Assembly (NCBI GenBank): GCA_002397355.1
Contig: DHAI01000004.1
Coordinates: 23,112-29,203, forward strand
Source of the DNA: Ruminococcaceae bacterium UBA4958
GTDB taxonomy: Bacteria > Bacillota > Clostridia > Oscillospirales > Acutalibacteraceae
DNA: 6,092 nucleotides
Reading direction: 5' to 3'
Position numbers and translations under genes: made by a program. Positions 1-5,105 of the stretch are shown here, in pieces. How positions within the stretch are numbered: position 1 is the stretch's first letter; every line of letters starts with the position of its first letter. Under the pieces are notes generated by a model. It saw only the letters and a program-made list of their open reading frames with translations. It was not told where the DNA came from and did no database searches.

Positions 1-158
1 TAGGTTGCCCCTCCCCAGCACTCCAGCGATTTGTAACCGACCTGATCGAGCTTTCCGAGGATGGGGAGCATATCGGAAAGCGGCATGCGCGTCGCAATCA
101 GGGACTGCGGTGCGTCGCGAAGGGCAACTTCGGTGATACCGATCTTTTTATTTTTCAT
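1..158 (-). CDS. Oxaloacetate decarboxylase alpha / transcarboxylase 5S-type protein, N-terminal part only
   Basis: Only the first 52 codons are present; the gene runs off the left edge of the window. Visible segments include [18 protein letters not shown] (residues 8-25) and [16 protein letters not shown] near residues 36-52. These are the signature of the pyruvate-side carboxyltransferase TIM barrel found in oxaloacetate decarboxylase alpha, pyruvate carboxylase subunit B and the 5S subunit of transcarboxylase. In that family the Asp of LRDA (here Asp15) is a metal ligand; it and Gln18 are kept, but the His usual between Ala and Gln is Pro17. The ATG at 158 is supported by GAGGAG at 167-172, 8 nt upstream, which overlaps the TGA stop of the preceding gene, with 12 nt between stop and start. 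The gene is the third of a 12S-like/1.3S-like/5S-like set. The specific substrate cannot be told from this fragment, nor whether a C-terminal biotinyl domain exists. Confidence 0.88.
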   Translation of the reverse strand, partial: MKNKKIGITEVALRDAPQSLIATRMPLSDMLPILGKLDQVGYKSLECWGGAT

Positions 159-170
159 AGGGCATACTCC

Positions 171-515
171 TCAGCGAAGGGAAACGAGCGGTGTTCCGGC
201 CTGAACATTCGCGCCCTGCGCAACATAAATTCCGGCGACCGACGCCGCGTGCGGTGCTATGAGCTCGATTTCGCCGTTTGCTGTCCGCAGAACGAGCAGC
301 GTGTCGTTCTGCCTTACCTGCTGCCCCGCGGCAGCGGCGATTTTCGCGACGGTGCCGGCCATCGGGCTTTCCACGATTTCCCCGCCCGCCTGTGAGGGAG
401 CTGCGGCGGGCGCCGCAGCGGGAGCGGTGGGCGCCGTATGTACCGCAGAGGCTTCCACTTCTTCTACCTGAACATCATAAGCGGTTCCGTTGACTGTGAC
501 TTTCAAATTTTTCAT
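171..515 (-). CDS. Biotinyl/lipoyl-domain carrier-like protein lacking the acceptor lysine (1.3S-like)
   Basis: A 114-residue protein with the layout of the small biotin carrier of decarboxylases and transcarboxylase: an N-terminal beta-strand leader (MKNLKVTVNGTAYDVQVEEV), an Ala/Pro-rich linker at about 26-43, and a biotinyl-domain fold at about 46-113 containing ESPMAGTV, NDTLLVL, LIAPH and GTPLVSL. Normally the biotin-accepting lysine sits in E-A-M-K-M-E-N-E between LLVL and the following (I/V)AP. Here that stretch, aligned without gaps, reads RTANGEIE (residues 77-84), so the acceptor position is Asn80 (codon AAC, 276-278). The domain has no lysine after Lys58. Biotinylation or lipoylation in the usual way is therefore not expected, although the fold looks intact. 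The ATG at 515 follows a GGGGG tract at 524-528 with 8-nt spacing. It lies 29 nt after the carboxyltransferase gene. The family assignment is firm; the function is open and could be a structural scaffold or adaptor. Confidence 0.85.
   Translation of the reverse strand: MKNLKVTVNGTAYDVQVEEVEASAVHTAPTAPAAAPAAAPSQAGGEIVESPMAGTVAKIAAAAGQQVRQNDTLLVLRTANGEIELIAPHAASVAGIYVAQGANVQAGTPLVSLR
387..440 (-). other. Ala/Pro-rich low-complexity linker within the carrier-like protein
   Basis: Codons 26-43 encode an Ala/Pro/Thr-rich stretch (HTAPTAPAAAPAAAPSQA). It is the flexible linker normally found between the N-terminal assembly segment and the swinging biotinyl domain. Its retention is notable because the domain it tethers has no biotin attachment lysine. 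Confidence 0.75.
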
Positions 516-544
516 ATTGTTATCCCCCGTTCATGTAGTTAAGA

Positions 545-1897
545 TCAAAGCTGAATGTCGGCGTGCTTTTTCGGCAGGGTCGAAACGCGCTTGCTGGAGA
601 GCAGCTCCAGGCAGGCCGCGATGCGGTCGCGCGTCCAGTCCGGCTCCACGACGTCGTCGATCATCCCGCCGGCGGCGGCTGCGCAGGCGCCCGCCTCCGT
701 CTTCCGGTATTCCTCGATCAGCTTTTTGCGGTCGTTGATCGGGTCCGCCGAATCCTTCAAGCGGTCGTTCCAGAGGAAGACGGCCGCCGTTTCAGGCGAA
801 AGCGCGGACACGGAAGCGTCCGGCCACGCAAAGGAATAGTCCGCGTTCGCGCCGCGCCCGACCGTGGCCAGATAAACCGGGCCGCACGCGGAACCGGTCA
901 CAACGGTCACCTTCGGCGCCGTGGCCTCGGAGTACGCGCTGGAGAGCTTGCTCGCCTCGCGCAGCGTGGAAAAGCGCTCCGCGTCGACAAACGTTACAAC
1001 CGGAATGGAAAAAGAGTCGCAGAAGCGGACAAAACGCGCCGCTTTCGAGCAGTCGGCGGCGCCGATCGTGCCGGAAAGCCCCACGAGACCCACCGTGCCG
1101 CCCTCTATGCGTCCGAGTCCGGTAACGGAACCGGAGCCGAAACGCTTTGCAAGCTCCAGAAATTCGCCCTTATCGCAGGAGGATACGGCAATCTCTCGCA
1201 CGGAAGCGCCGCGTTGCAGCCTGCCCGCCGGTTCACCGGCGTCGGCAATCGGAGAACCGGAAAGATTGTTGGAAGGGAGCAGATCAATCAATTTGCGGGC
1301 GGCGGAAATCGCGCCGGCCTCATCTTCCGTCGAAAGGTGGCAAACGCCGATCCCTTCCGCCGCCTCCGGAGAGCCGTCCTCCCCGCTGGTGGAAACGGTG
1401 AGCTCTCCCTTTGCGGACATGACGACGATGTCCGCGCCGGCGGCGATCAGCGCGGAGGTGCCGGTGCAGGGCCCGAGGACAAGCGAAATCTGCGGCACAA
1501 CGCCGGAAAGGTTGTTGGAAGCGAGCAGGATTTCCCCGTAGGCGGCAAGCATGTCCGCGCCTTCCTTCAGGCGGCAGCCGCTGGAATCGTAGATTCCCAC
1601 AAGGGGGCACCCGGTCTTCAGCGCAAGCTGGTACGCCTTTTTGATCTTCGAGGCCTGCGCCTTGGACATTGCGCCGCCCGAGACGGCGCCGTTCTGAGAG
1701 AAAGCGCATACCGGACGGCCCTCGATCATGCCGAAGCCCGCCACCGCCTCAGCGGGGCCGTCCCCGCTGACGGCGAGCGAATCGACCTCCCGGAACGTGT
1801 CGGGATCGAACAGGGAGGCGATGCGCTGATATCCGGCGGTGTGTTTTACATTTTCGCGGAATGTCCGCACGTCTTTGGTGTTGCCGGGATAGTTCAT
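545..1897 (-). CDS. Divergent carboxyltransferase-domain protein (12S / MmdA / propionyl-CoA carboxylase beta-like)
   Basis: A 450-residue protein of the crotonase-fold carboxyltransferase family (acyl-CoA side: transcarboxylase 12S, methylmalonyl-CoA decarboxylase alpha, propionyl-CoA carboxylase beta). Family landmarks in order: FSQNGAVSGGAMSKAQASKI (66-85), DSSGCRLKEGADMLAAYGEI (104-123), SGVVPQISLVLGPC (131-144), LLPSNNL (206-212), SKAARFVRFCDSFSIPVVTF (284-303), AYSEATAPKVTVVT (321-334), FAWPDA (356-361) and GGMIDDVVEP (410-419). It is shorter than the roughly 510 residues usual for the family. The oxyanion-hole Gly-Gly motifs are altered: GPCAGGA-type is GPCTGTSA, and AYGGAY-type is ACGPVY. 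The Pro-Gly-Phe loop and following segment are shortened to DAERFSTLREASKL. Members lacking canonical motifs may not bind biotin normally. The start is ATG 1897, because TGGAGG lies 9 nt upstream; an in-frame upstream start at 1930 has no such site. The gene heads the three-gene carboxylase-like set. Confidence 0.87.
   Translation of the reverse strand: MNYPGNTKDVRTFRENVKHTAGYQRIASLFDPDTFREVDSLAVSGDGPAEAVAGFGMIEGRPVCAFSQNGAVSGGAMSKAQASKIKKAYQLALKTGCPLVGIYDSSGCRLKEGADMLAAYGEILLASNNLSGVVPQISLVLGPCTGTSALIAAGADIVVMSAKGELTVSTSGEDGSPEAAEGIGVCHLSTEDEAGAISAARKLIDLLPSNNLSGSPIADAGEPAGRLQRGASVREIAVSSCDKGEFLELAKRFGSGSVTGLGRIEGGTVGLVGLSGTIGAADCSKAARFVRFCDSFSIPVVTFVDAERFSTLREASKLSSAYSEATAPKVTVVTGSACGPVYLATVGRGANADYSFAWPDASVSALSPETAAVFLWNDRLKDSADPINDRKKLIEEYRKTEAGACAAAAGGMIDDVVEPDWTRDRIAACLELLSSKRVSTLPKKHADIQL
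1257..1282 (-). repeat. 26-bp near-perfect direct repeat, copy A (codes for SNNLSG, residues 209-214 of the carboxyltransferase)
   Basis: This 26-bp segment matches 1503-1528 at 24 of 26 positions in the same orientation. It encodes LLPSNNLSG, which corresponds to the PSNN motif widely conserved at this point in the carboxyltransferase family. Confidence 0.7.
1503..1528 (-). repeat. 26-bp near-perfect direct repeat, copy B (codes for SNNLSG, residues 127-132 of the carboxyltransferase)
   Basis: Second copy of the repeat at 1257-1282, with 24 of 26 bases identical. It encodes LLASNNLSG just ahead of VVPQIS, where family members usually have a different sequence of the NVLASG type. Chance, convergence or short gene conversion are all possible. 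Confidence 0.7.
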
Positions 1898-1906
1898 TGC
1901 TGAATT

Positions 1907-1912
1907 CCTCCA
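1907..1912 (-). promoter_or_regulatory. Ribosome binding site fixing the start of the carboxyltransferase gene
   Basis: On the minus strand TGGAGG lies 9 nt ahead of ATG 1897. It lies just inside the first codons of the longer reading frame opening at 1930, so it selects the internal ATG. Confidence 0.8.
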
Positions 1913-1939
1913 ATGTACTGATATTTTCAAAGCCTGTCC

Positions 1940-1969
1940 TTCCCGCCGCCGGCCGAAAACGGCCGGGAA
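1940..1969 (-). other. GC-rich stem-loop in the 94-bp gap between rluB and the carboxylase-like genes
   Basis: The perfect inverted repeat CCGGCCG-(4 nt)-CGGCCGG at 1949-1966 forms a 7-bp stem with a 4-nt loop. An alternative outer pairing of TTCCCG (1940-1945) with CGGGAA (1964-1969) is possible. Read in the direction of the genes, an 8-T run (1968-1975) comes before the stem and GGCGGGAAGG follows it. It therefore lacks the trailing U tract of an intrinsic terminator on the minus strand, and on the plus strand it is followed by As. It could be an mRNA processing or stability element, or a leader structure of the downstream genes. No clear promoter was seen in the gap. Confidence 0.6.
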
Positions 1970-1991
1970 AAAAAAGAACAGTCATAGGAAG

Positions 1992-2795
1992 TTAGAAGTT
2001 ATGGGAAAGCGGCCCCGTGGTCCGGCGATTTCCGTCTCCCGGAGCCCGGTCGTCCCTGCGCATCTGCGGCAGAACCCCCGCGGCGGACCTCAGGGCGGCC
2101 ACTTCTTCGTCCGCAAGCCTGCGCCATTTCCCGACCGGGAGCATCCCAAGCTTCAGAGGCCCAAACGCAATGCGCTTGAGTCTGGCGGTCTCCAGGCCGA
2201 GCGACTCGCACATCTTGCGGATCTCTCGGTTCCTGCCCTCCCGCAGGACGATTTGCAGGACGACGCGGCCCGGTTCGCTCGTCAGCACGGTCACTTCGGC
2301 CGGAGCCGTCCTGCGGCCGTCGATTTCCATGCCCTCTTCCATTTTCTGAAGCTGTTCTCCCGTGACGGACGGGCGGACGGTAACGCGGTATGTCTTCGGC
2401 ACATGGCGGGAAGGGTGCATCATGGCGTTGGCGAATTCCCCGTCGTTCGTCATGAGCAAAAGGCCCTCCGATTCGCGGTCCAGCCTGCCGATAGGGAAAA
2501 CCCGGCCGGGAACGCCGCGGACGAGTTCTGCCACGCATTTGCGCTCCATTTCGTCATGCATCGTCGTAATGTATCCGCGCGGTTTGTGGAGCATCAGATA
2601 GATGAGAGGCCCGCCCCTTCGCAGGGGCTTTCCGTCCAATGTCACGCTGTCTTTCAGCGGATCGGCCCGGTCGCCGAGACGAACGGGCTTTCCGTTCACC
2701 GCAACCCTTCCGGCAAGGATCATCTCCTCCGCCCCGCGCCGGGATGCGACGCCGGAGGCTGCCAGTATCTTCTGAATTCTGATCGGTTCGGACAT
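1992..2795 (-). CDS. rluB: 23S rRNA pseudouridine synthase, RluB/RsuA family
   Basis: A 267-residue protein with an S4 RNA-binding domain at about residues 4-60 (IRIQKILAASGVASRRGAEE, VNGKPV) followed by a pseudouridine synthase catalytic domain. The signature GRLDRESEGLLLMTNDG (103-119) contains the predicted catalytic Asp106. KTYRV (134-138) and EGRNREIRKMCESLG (186-200) are the other family motifs. It is expected to convert a specific uridine in 23S rRNA to pseudouridine during large-subunit assembly. The start at ATG 2795 matches the usual beginning of the S4 domain and has AAAGGA about 12 nt upstream. In-frame upstream starts at 2816 and 2897 have weaker sites or overlap dac. The gene begins 32 nt after dac. 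The last 25-30 residues are basic and disordered-looking and lie outside the core domain. RluB rather than RsuA or RluE/RluF is inferred from neighbourhood, since rluB sits by scpAB and dacB in Bacillus. Confidence 0.93.
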   Translation of the reverse strand: MSEPIRIQKILAASGVASRRGAEEMILAGRVAVNGKPVRLGDRADPLKDSVTLDGKPLRRGGPLIYLMLHKPRGYITTMHDEMERKCVAELVRGVPGRVFPIGRLDRESEGLLLMTNDGEFANAMMHPSRHVPKTYRVTVRPSVTGEQLQKMEEGMEIDGRRTAPAEVTVLTSEPGRVVLQIVLREGRNREIRKMCESLGLETARLKRIAFGPLKLGMLPVGKWRRLADEEVAALRSAAGVLPQMRRDDRAPGDGNRRTTGPLSHNF

Positions 2796-2827
2796 TTTCA
2801 AGCAATTTCCTTTCATCTCTGCGGTTT

Positions 2828-3958
2828 TCAGCCGGAAAGCAGGCTGAGAAGCCCGCTCCAGAAAACCTGGAACCAGTTCTTGGGCATTACGGCGCATCCC
2901 ACATCGCGTACGGCGATGATATCCGTGCGCGCAACGGTTTTTCCGTCGCAGTCGTAGCGTACGCTCCCGAGCACCTCGCCGGCTCTTACCGGCGCATATA
3001 CAAAGCGAGGCAGCTCCACGGTGCGCTGCAGCTCCGCGTCGGCGCCGACAACGGCGTCGACGCCTTTCGTGCCGGTTACCGCCACAGACGCCCGAACGCC
3101 GCCGACGACGTTCGCTTCCGCCTGAAAGCCGGAATCATCGATCGGAAGACTCCTGAGGCGGGAAAAGCCATAATCCAGCAGCTCTTCGTGGTCGTTCCAG
3201 TCATTCGGATCGCTCAGTGTGACGGCGATCAGACGGACGCCGTCTTTTTCAGCGGATGAAACAAGGCACCGGCCGGCCTTGCTGGTAAAACCGGTCTTTA
3301 TGCCGGTGCAGCACGGGTACAAAGAGAGGAGTTTATTGTGGTTTATGTAGCTGCGCGTTTCATCCGGATTTAAAAAATGGACCTTCAGCGACTTCTGCCG
3401 GACGATCGCCGCAAAATCGTCGTTCTGCAATGCGGCGCGGGCGAGAACGGCCATATCGCTTGCCGACGAATAATGCTCCGCGTCGTCGAGCCCGGAGGGC
3501 GTCACAAAATGCGTATCCTTCATTCCAAGCATCGCGGCTTTCTCATTCATGCGGTCCGCAAAGCGGTCCGTCGTGCCGCTGACGGCGATGGCGGCAGCGT
3601 TGGCCGCATCATTGCCGGAAACTGCGAGCATCCCTGCGGCGAGGTCGCGCAGCGTGAGCCTGTCGCCCGCATGCAGGTACATCGAAGAGCCTTCCACGCG
3701 AATCATCTCCGGCGTTATGGTCACGGTTTTGTCGTCCGCCGAAGCGGCTTCCAGCGCCAGAAGGGAAGTCATAATCTTCGTGGTGCTTGCAATTGCAAGA
3801 TGCTCGTGCTCGTTTTTCGCATACAGCACGCTGCCGTCGTCCGCGTTGACCAGTATGGCGGCCTTTGCGGAAACCTGCGGCGCGGCAGCGCTGACATGCA
3901 ACGGCGAGAATGCGGCCGCCGCCAGCAAAGCAAAACAGAGAGCCAGTTTCCCTTTCAT
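2828..3958 (-). CDS. dacB: D-alanyl-D-alanine carboxypeptidase (DacB/DacF-type low-molecular-weight penicillin-binding protein)
   Basis: A 376-residue secreted serine peptidase of the S11 family that removes the terminal D-Ala from peptidoglycan stem peptides. It has an N-terminal signal peptide (basic MKGK start, Leu/Ala core, likely cleavage after VSA at residue 24). The three active-site motifs are all present: STTK (Ser58 nucleophile, Lys61), SGN (114-116) and KTG (221-223). A C-terminal beta domain follows, then an aromatic amphipathic tail (NWFQVFWSGLLSLLSG) that would hold it on the membrane surface. ATG 3958 is chosen because AGGTGA sits 6 nt upstream; a TTG at 3964 is in frame but abuts that site. 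The location between ytfJ/scpB and rluB parallels B. subtilis dacB, whose product trims spore cortex under sigma-E. A vegetative DacA-like role remains possible, so the symbol is tentative. The adjacent spmA and spmB usual in Bacillus are absent. Confidence 0.93.
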   Translation of the reverse strand: MKGKLALCFALLAAAAFSPLHVSAAAPQVSAKAAILVNADDGSVLYAKNEHEHLAIASTTKIMTSLLALEAASADDKTVTITPEMIRVEGSSMYLHAGDRLTLRDLAAGMLAVSGNDAANAAAIAVSGTTDRFADRMNEKAAMLGMKDTHFVTPSGLDDAEHYSSASDMAVLARAALQNDDFAAIVRQKSLKVHFLNPDETRSYINHNKLLSLYPCCTGIKTGFTSKAGRCLVSSAEKDGVRLIAVTLSDPNDWNDHEELLDYGFSRLRSLPIDDSGFQAEANVVGGVRASVAVTGTKGVDAVVGADAELQRTVELPRFVYAPVRAGEVLGSVRYDCDGKTVARTDIIAVRDVGCAVMPKNWFQVFWSGLLSLLSG

Positions 3959-3964
3959 TTTCAA

Positions 3965-3992
3965 TCACCTGCCAGAGATATATATGCAGGTG
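3965..3992 (-). promoter_or_regulatory. Hairpin that can sequester the ribosome binding site of dac
   Basis: A perfect 7-bp inverted repeat, CACCTGC (3986-3992 in minus reading) and GCAGGTG (3966-3972), encloses a 13-nt A/T-rich loop. The downstream arm contains most of the AGGTGA (3965-3970) that positions the ribosome for ATG 3958. If formed, the stem would hide the Shine-Dalgarno sequence. That it regulates translation is inference. Confidence 0.5.
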
Positions 3993-4011
3993 GAAAACAG
4001 GGCGATGAATT

Positions 4012-4458
4012 TTATTCGGGGTTCGTTCCCGAATCTTTCGCCTCGGCGGGCGCGGCCGCTTCCGCAGCCTTGGACTGCTTCGCCTTCTTTTTGCTGCTCA
4101 CCATGCCGCTGATCCGGCTGATCAGTTCGGGAGCCTGGTCGATGATGCGGTCAACCGAAGAATTGCTTCCCGGATCAATACGGAGCAGGCGCACGTCGCC
4201 GTTGGTAACGACGAGGAATGCGACCGGCGTGATGGTGATGCCGGCGCCCGTGCCGCCGCCAAAAAATTCCTTTTCCGGAATTTTCACAGGCAGGTCGGAG
4301 CCACCGGACGCAAATCCGTAATTGACTTTGGAGATCGGGATGATCAGCGTGCCATCAGGCGCGGTGATCGGGTTGCCGATTACGGAGTCGACGTCCACCA
4401 TCTGTTTGATCTTTTCGAGGGTCGTGTCCATCATGCCTTCTATGGGATGTTCCGACAT
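4012..4458 (-). CDS. ytfJ: GerW/YtfJ family sporulation protein
   Basis: A 148-residue protein with the compact GerW (YtfJ) domain at about residues 5-100. It has the typical IEGMMDTTLEKIKQMVDVDSVIGNPI opening (here residues 6-31), DGTLIIPISKV (35-45), a glycine-rich YGFASGGSD and FFGGGTGAGITI stretch, and ITPVAFLVV...DVRLL. The tail after residue 120 is Lys/Ala/Glu-rich and probably unstructured. Members are found in spore formers; B. subtilis YtfJ is a spore protein and Streptomyces GerW affects spore germination. The biochemical role is not known. There is no signal peptide or membrane segment, so it is probably cytoplasmic. The ATG overlaps the stop of the DUF2953 gene as TAATG, with AAAGGG about 10 nt upstream inside that gene, which suggests coupled translation. 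Confidence 0.92.
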   Translation of the reverse strand: MSEHPIEGMMDTTLEKIKQMVDVDSVIGNPITAPDGTLIIPISKVNYGFASGGSDLPVKIPEKEFFGGGTGAGITITPVAFLVVTNGDVRLLRIDPGSNSSVDRIIDQAPELISRISGMVSSKKKAKQSKAAEAAAPAEAKDSGTNPE

Positions 4459-5105
4459 TATAACAACACCCTTTCTTTACACCGATTGTTGTGGATTTCG
4501 TTGTTTTCAGGAGGACTGGATTTTGCGGATTTCAAAAGCTTGACCAGACCGAAAAGCGCCTTTACCGCGGCGTTGGCCAGAAAGAAAAGGAGGATGTGCG
4601 CTTTCGCCTCGAATTTGACGCTGCTTTTTTCCGACTGAAAATCCGGGCTGACGAGGATGTGGCAGTCCTTGCAGCGTGCCCTGCTCAGGATGGCGCCCGT
4701 CGCGGTGCCGACAGCGCCGCACACATGGCCGTAGCGGACCGCCGTGTCCGCCGCGTCCGCCCCCGAAACGTTGACCTTCAGCCAGAAGCGTGAGAAGACG
4801 AGATGGGCGAAAATGTTTTTTGCCGTACCTGCGGCAAGGTCGGCAGCTTGCCCGAGAAGCCGAAGAAAACCCGCAAGTCCCTTCTCCCGGTATAAACCGC
4901 CGATTTTTTCCCCAATGCTTTTTTCACCGGGTTTGGGCTTTTTCTTTTTTTCCGGCTTTTCTTCGGGCGGTTTCGGTTTAAACGTGTAGGAAAAGAAAAG
5001 ATAGCCGAGCCGCACGGTTATTTTCTCCTGATAAGAAACCCGGATCGTCAGCGGAAGCACCATCGTCACCACGTTGACGCAAAGGAGAATCAGAAAAATT
5101 TTCAT
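4458..5105 (-). CDS. DUF2953 membrane-anchored protein
   Basis: A 215-residue protein recognised as DUF2953 from its overall plan and from VSGADAADTAVRYGHVCGAV (113-132), which resembles the conserved D-A-A-x-T-A-x-x-Y-G motif of that family. Residues 1-22 form one hydrophobic segment at the N-terminus. A highly charged Lys/Pro/Glu stretch (about 43-62) follows. There is a Cys pair in RCKDC (144-148) and then a second hydrophobic stretch at about 170-188. The function is unknown. In Clostridia these proteins commonly lie directly before the GerW/YtfJ gene, as here, which hints at a shared role in sporulation. The start is fixed by the ATGA overlap (5102-5105) with the end of scpB. The gene ends in TAATG, overlapping the next start by one base. 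Confidence 0.85.
   Translation of the reverse strand: MKIFLILLCVNVVTMVLPLTIRVSYQEKITVRLGYLFFSYTFKPKPPEEKPEKKKKPKPGEKSIGEKIGGLYREKGLAGFLRLLGQAADLAAGTAKNIFAHLVFSRFWLKVNVSGADAADTAVRYGHVCGAVGTATGAILSRARCKDCHILVSPDFQSEKSSVKFEAKAHILLFFLANAAVKALFGLVKLLKSAKSSPPENNEIHNNRCKERVLL

Noticed and set aside
264..300. A frameshift or sequencing error hiding a normal biotin motif in the carrier-like gene
   Set aside because: The residues before and after align in the same frame and without a gap, and the other frames give no Met-Lys-Met in this stretch.
563..1903. Long plus-strand open frame of 446 codons opposite the carboxyltransferase gene
   Set aside because: Its product is Arg/Gly-rich with no recognisable domain, and it lies antisense to a gene with clear family motifs. 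GC-rich codon use on one strand routinely leaves the opposite frame open.
1898..1930. Upstream in-frame start at 1930 for the carboxyltransferase gene
   Set aside because: The strong TGGAGG ribosome site lies downstream of it and at proper spacing from ATG 1897. The 11 extra residues have no family resemblance.
1940..1975. Intrinsic terminator after rluB
   Set aside because: The U tract would have to follow the stem on the minus strand, but the T-run precedes it and the sequence after the stem is G-rich. On the plus strand it is followed by As.
2001..2957. Plus-strand open frame of 318 codons opposite rluB
   Set aside because: It has low-complexity, His/Arg/Pro-rich composition and no domain, and it is fully antisense to rluB and the end of dac.
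3977..3986. CATATATA as a sigma-E or sigma-G type -10 element ahead of dac
   Set aside because: No matching -35 element was found at the right spacing, and transcription would begin almost at the ribosome binding site. The A/T run is better explained as the loop of the hairpin.
3377..4321. Plus-strand open frame of 314 codons opposite dac and ytfJ
   Set aside because: It spans two well-supported genes on the other strand and has no family resemblance.
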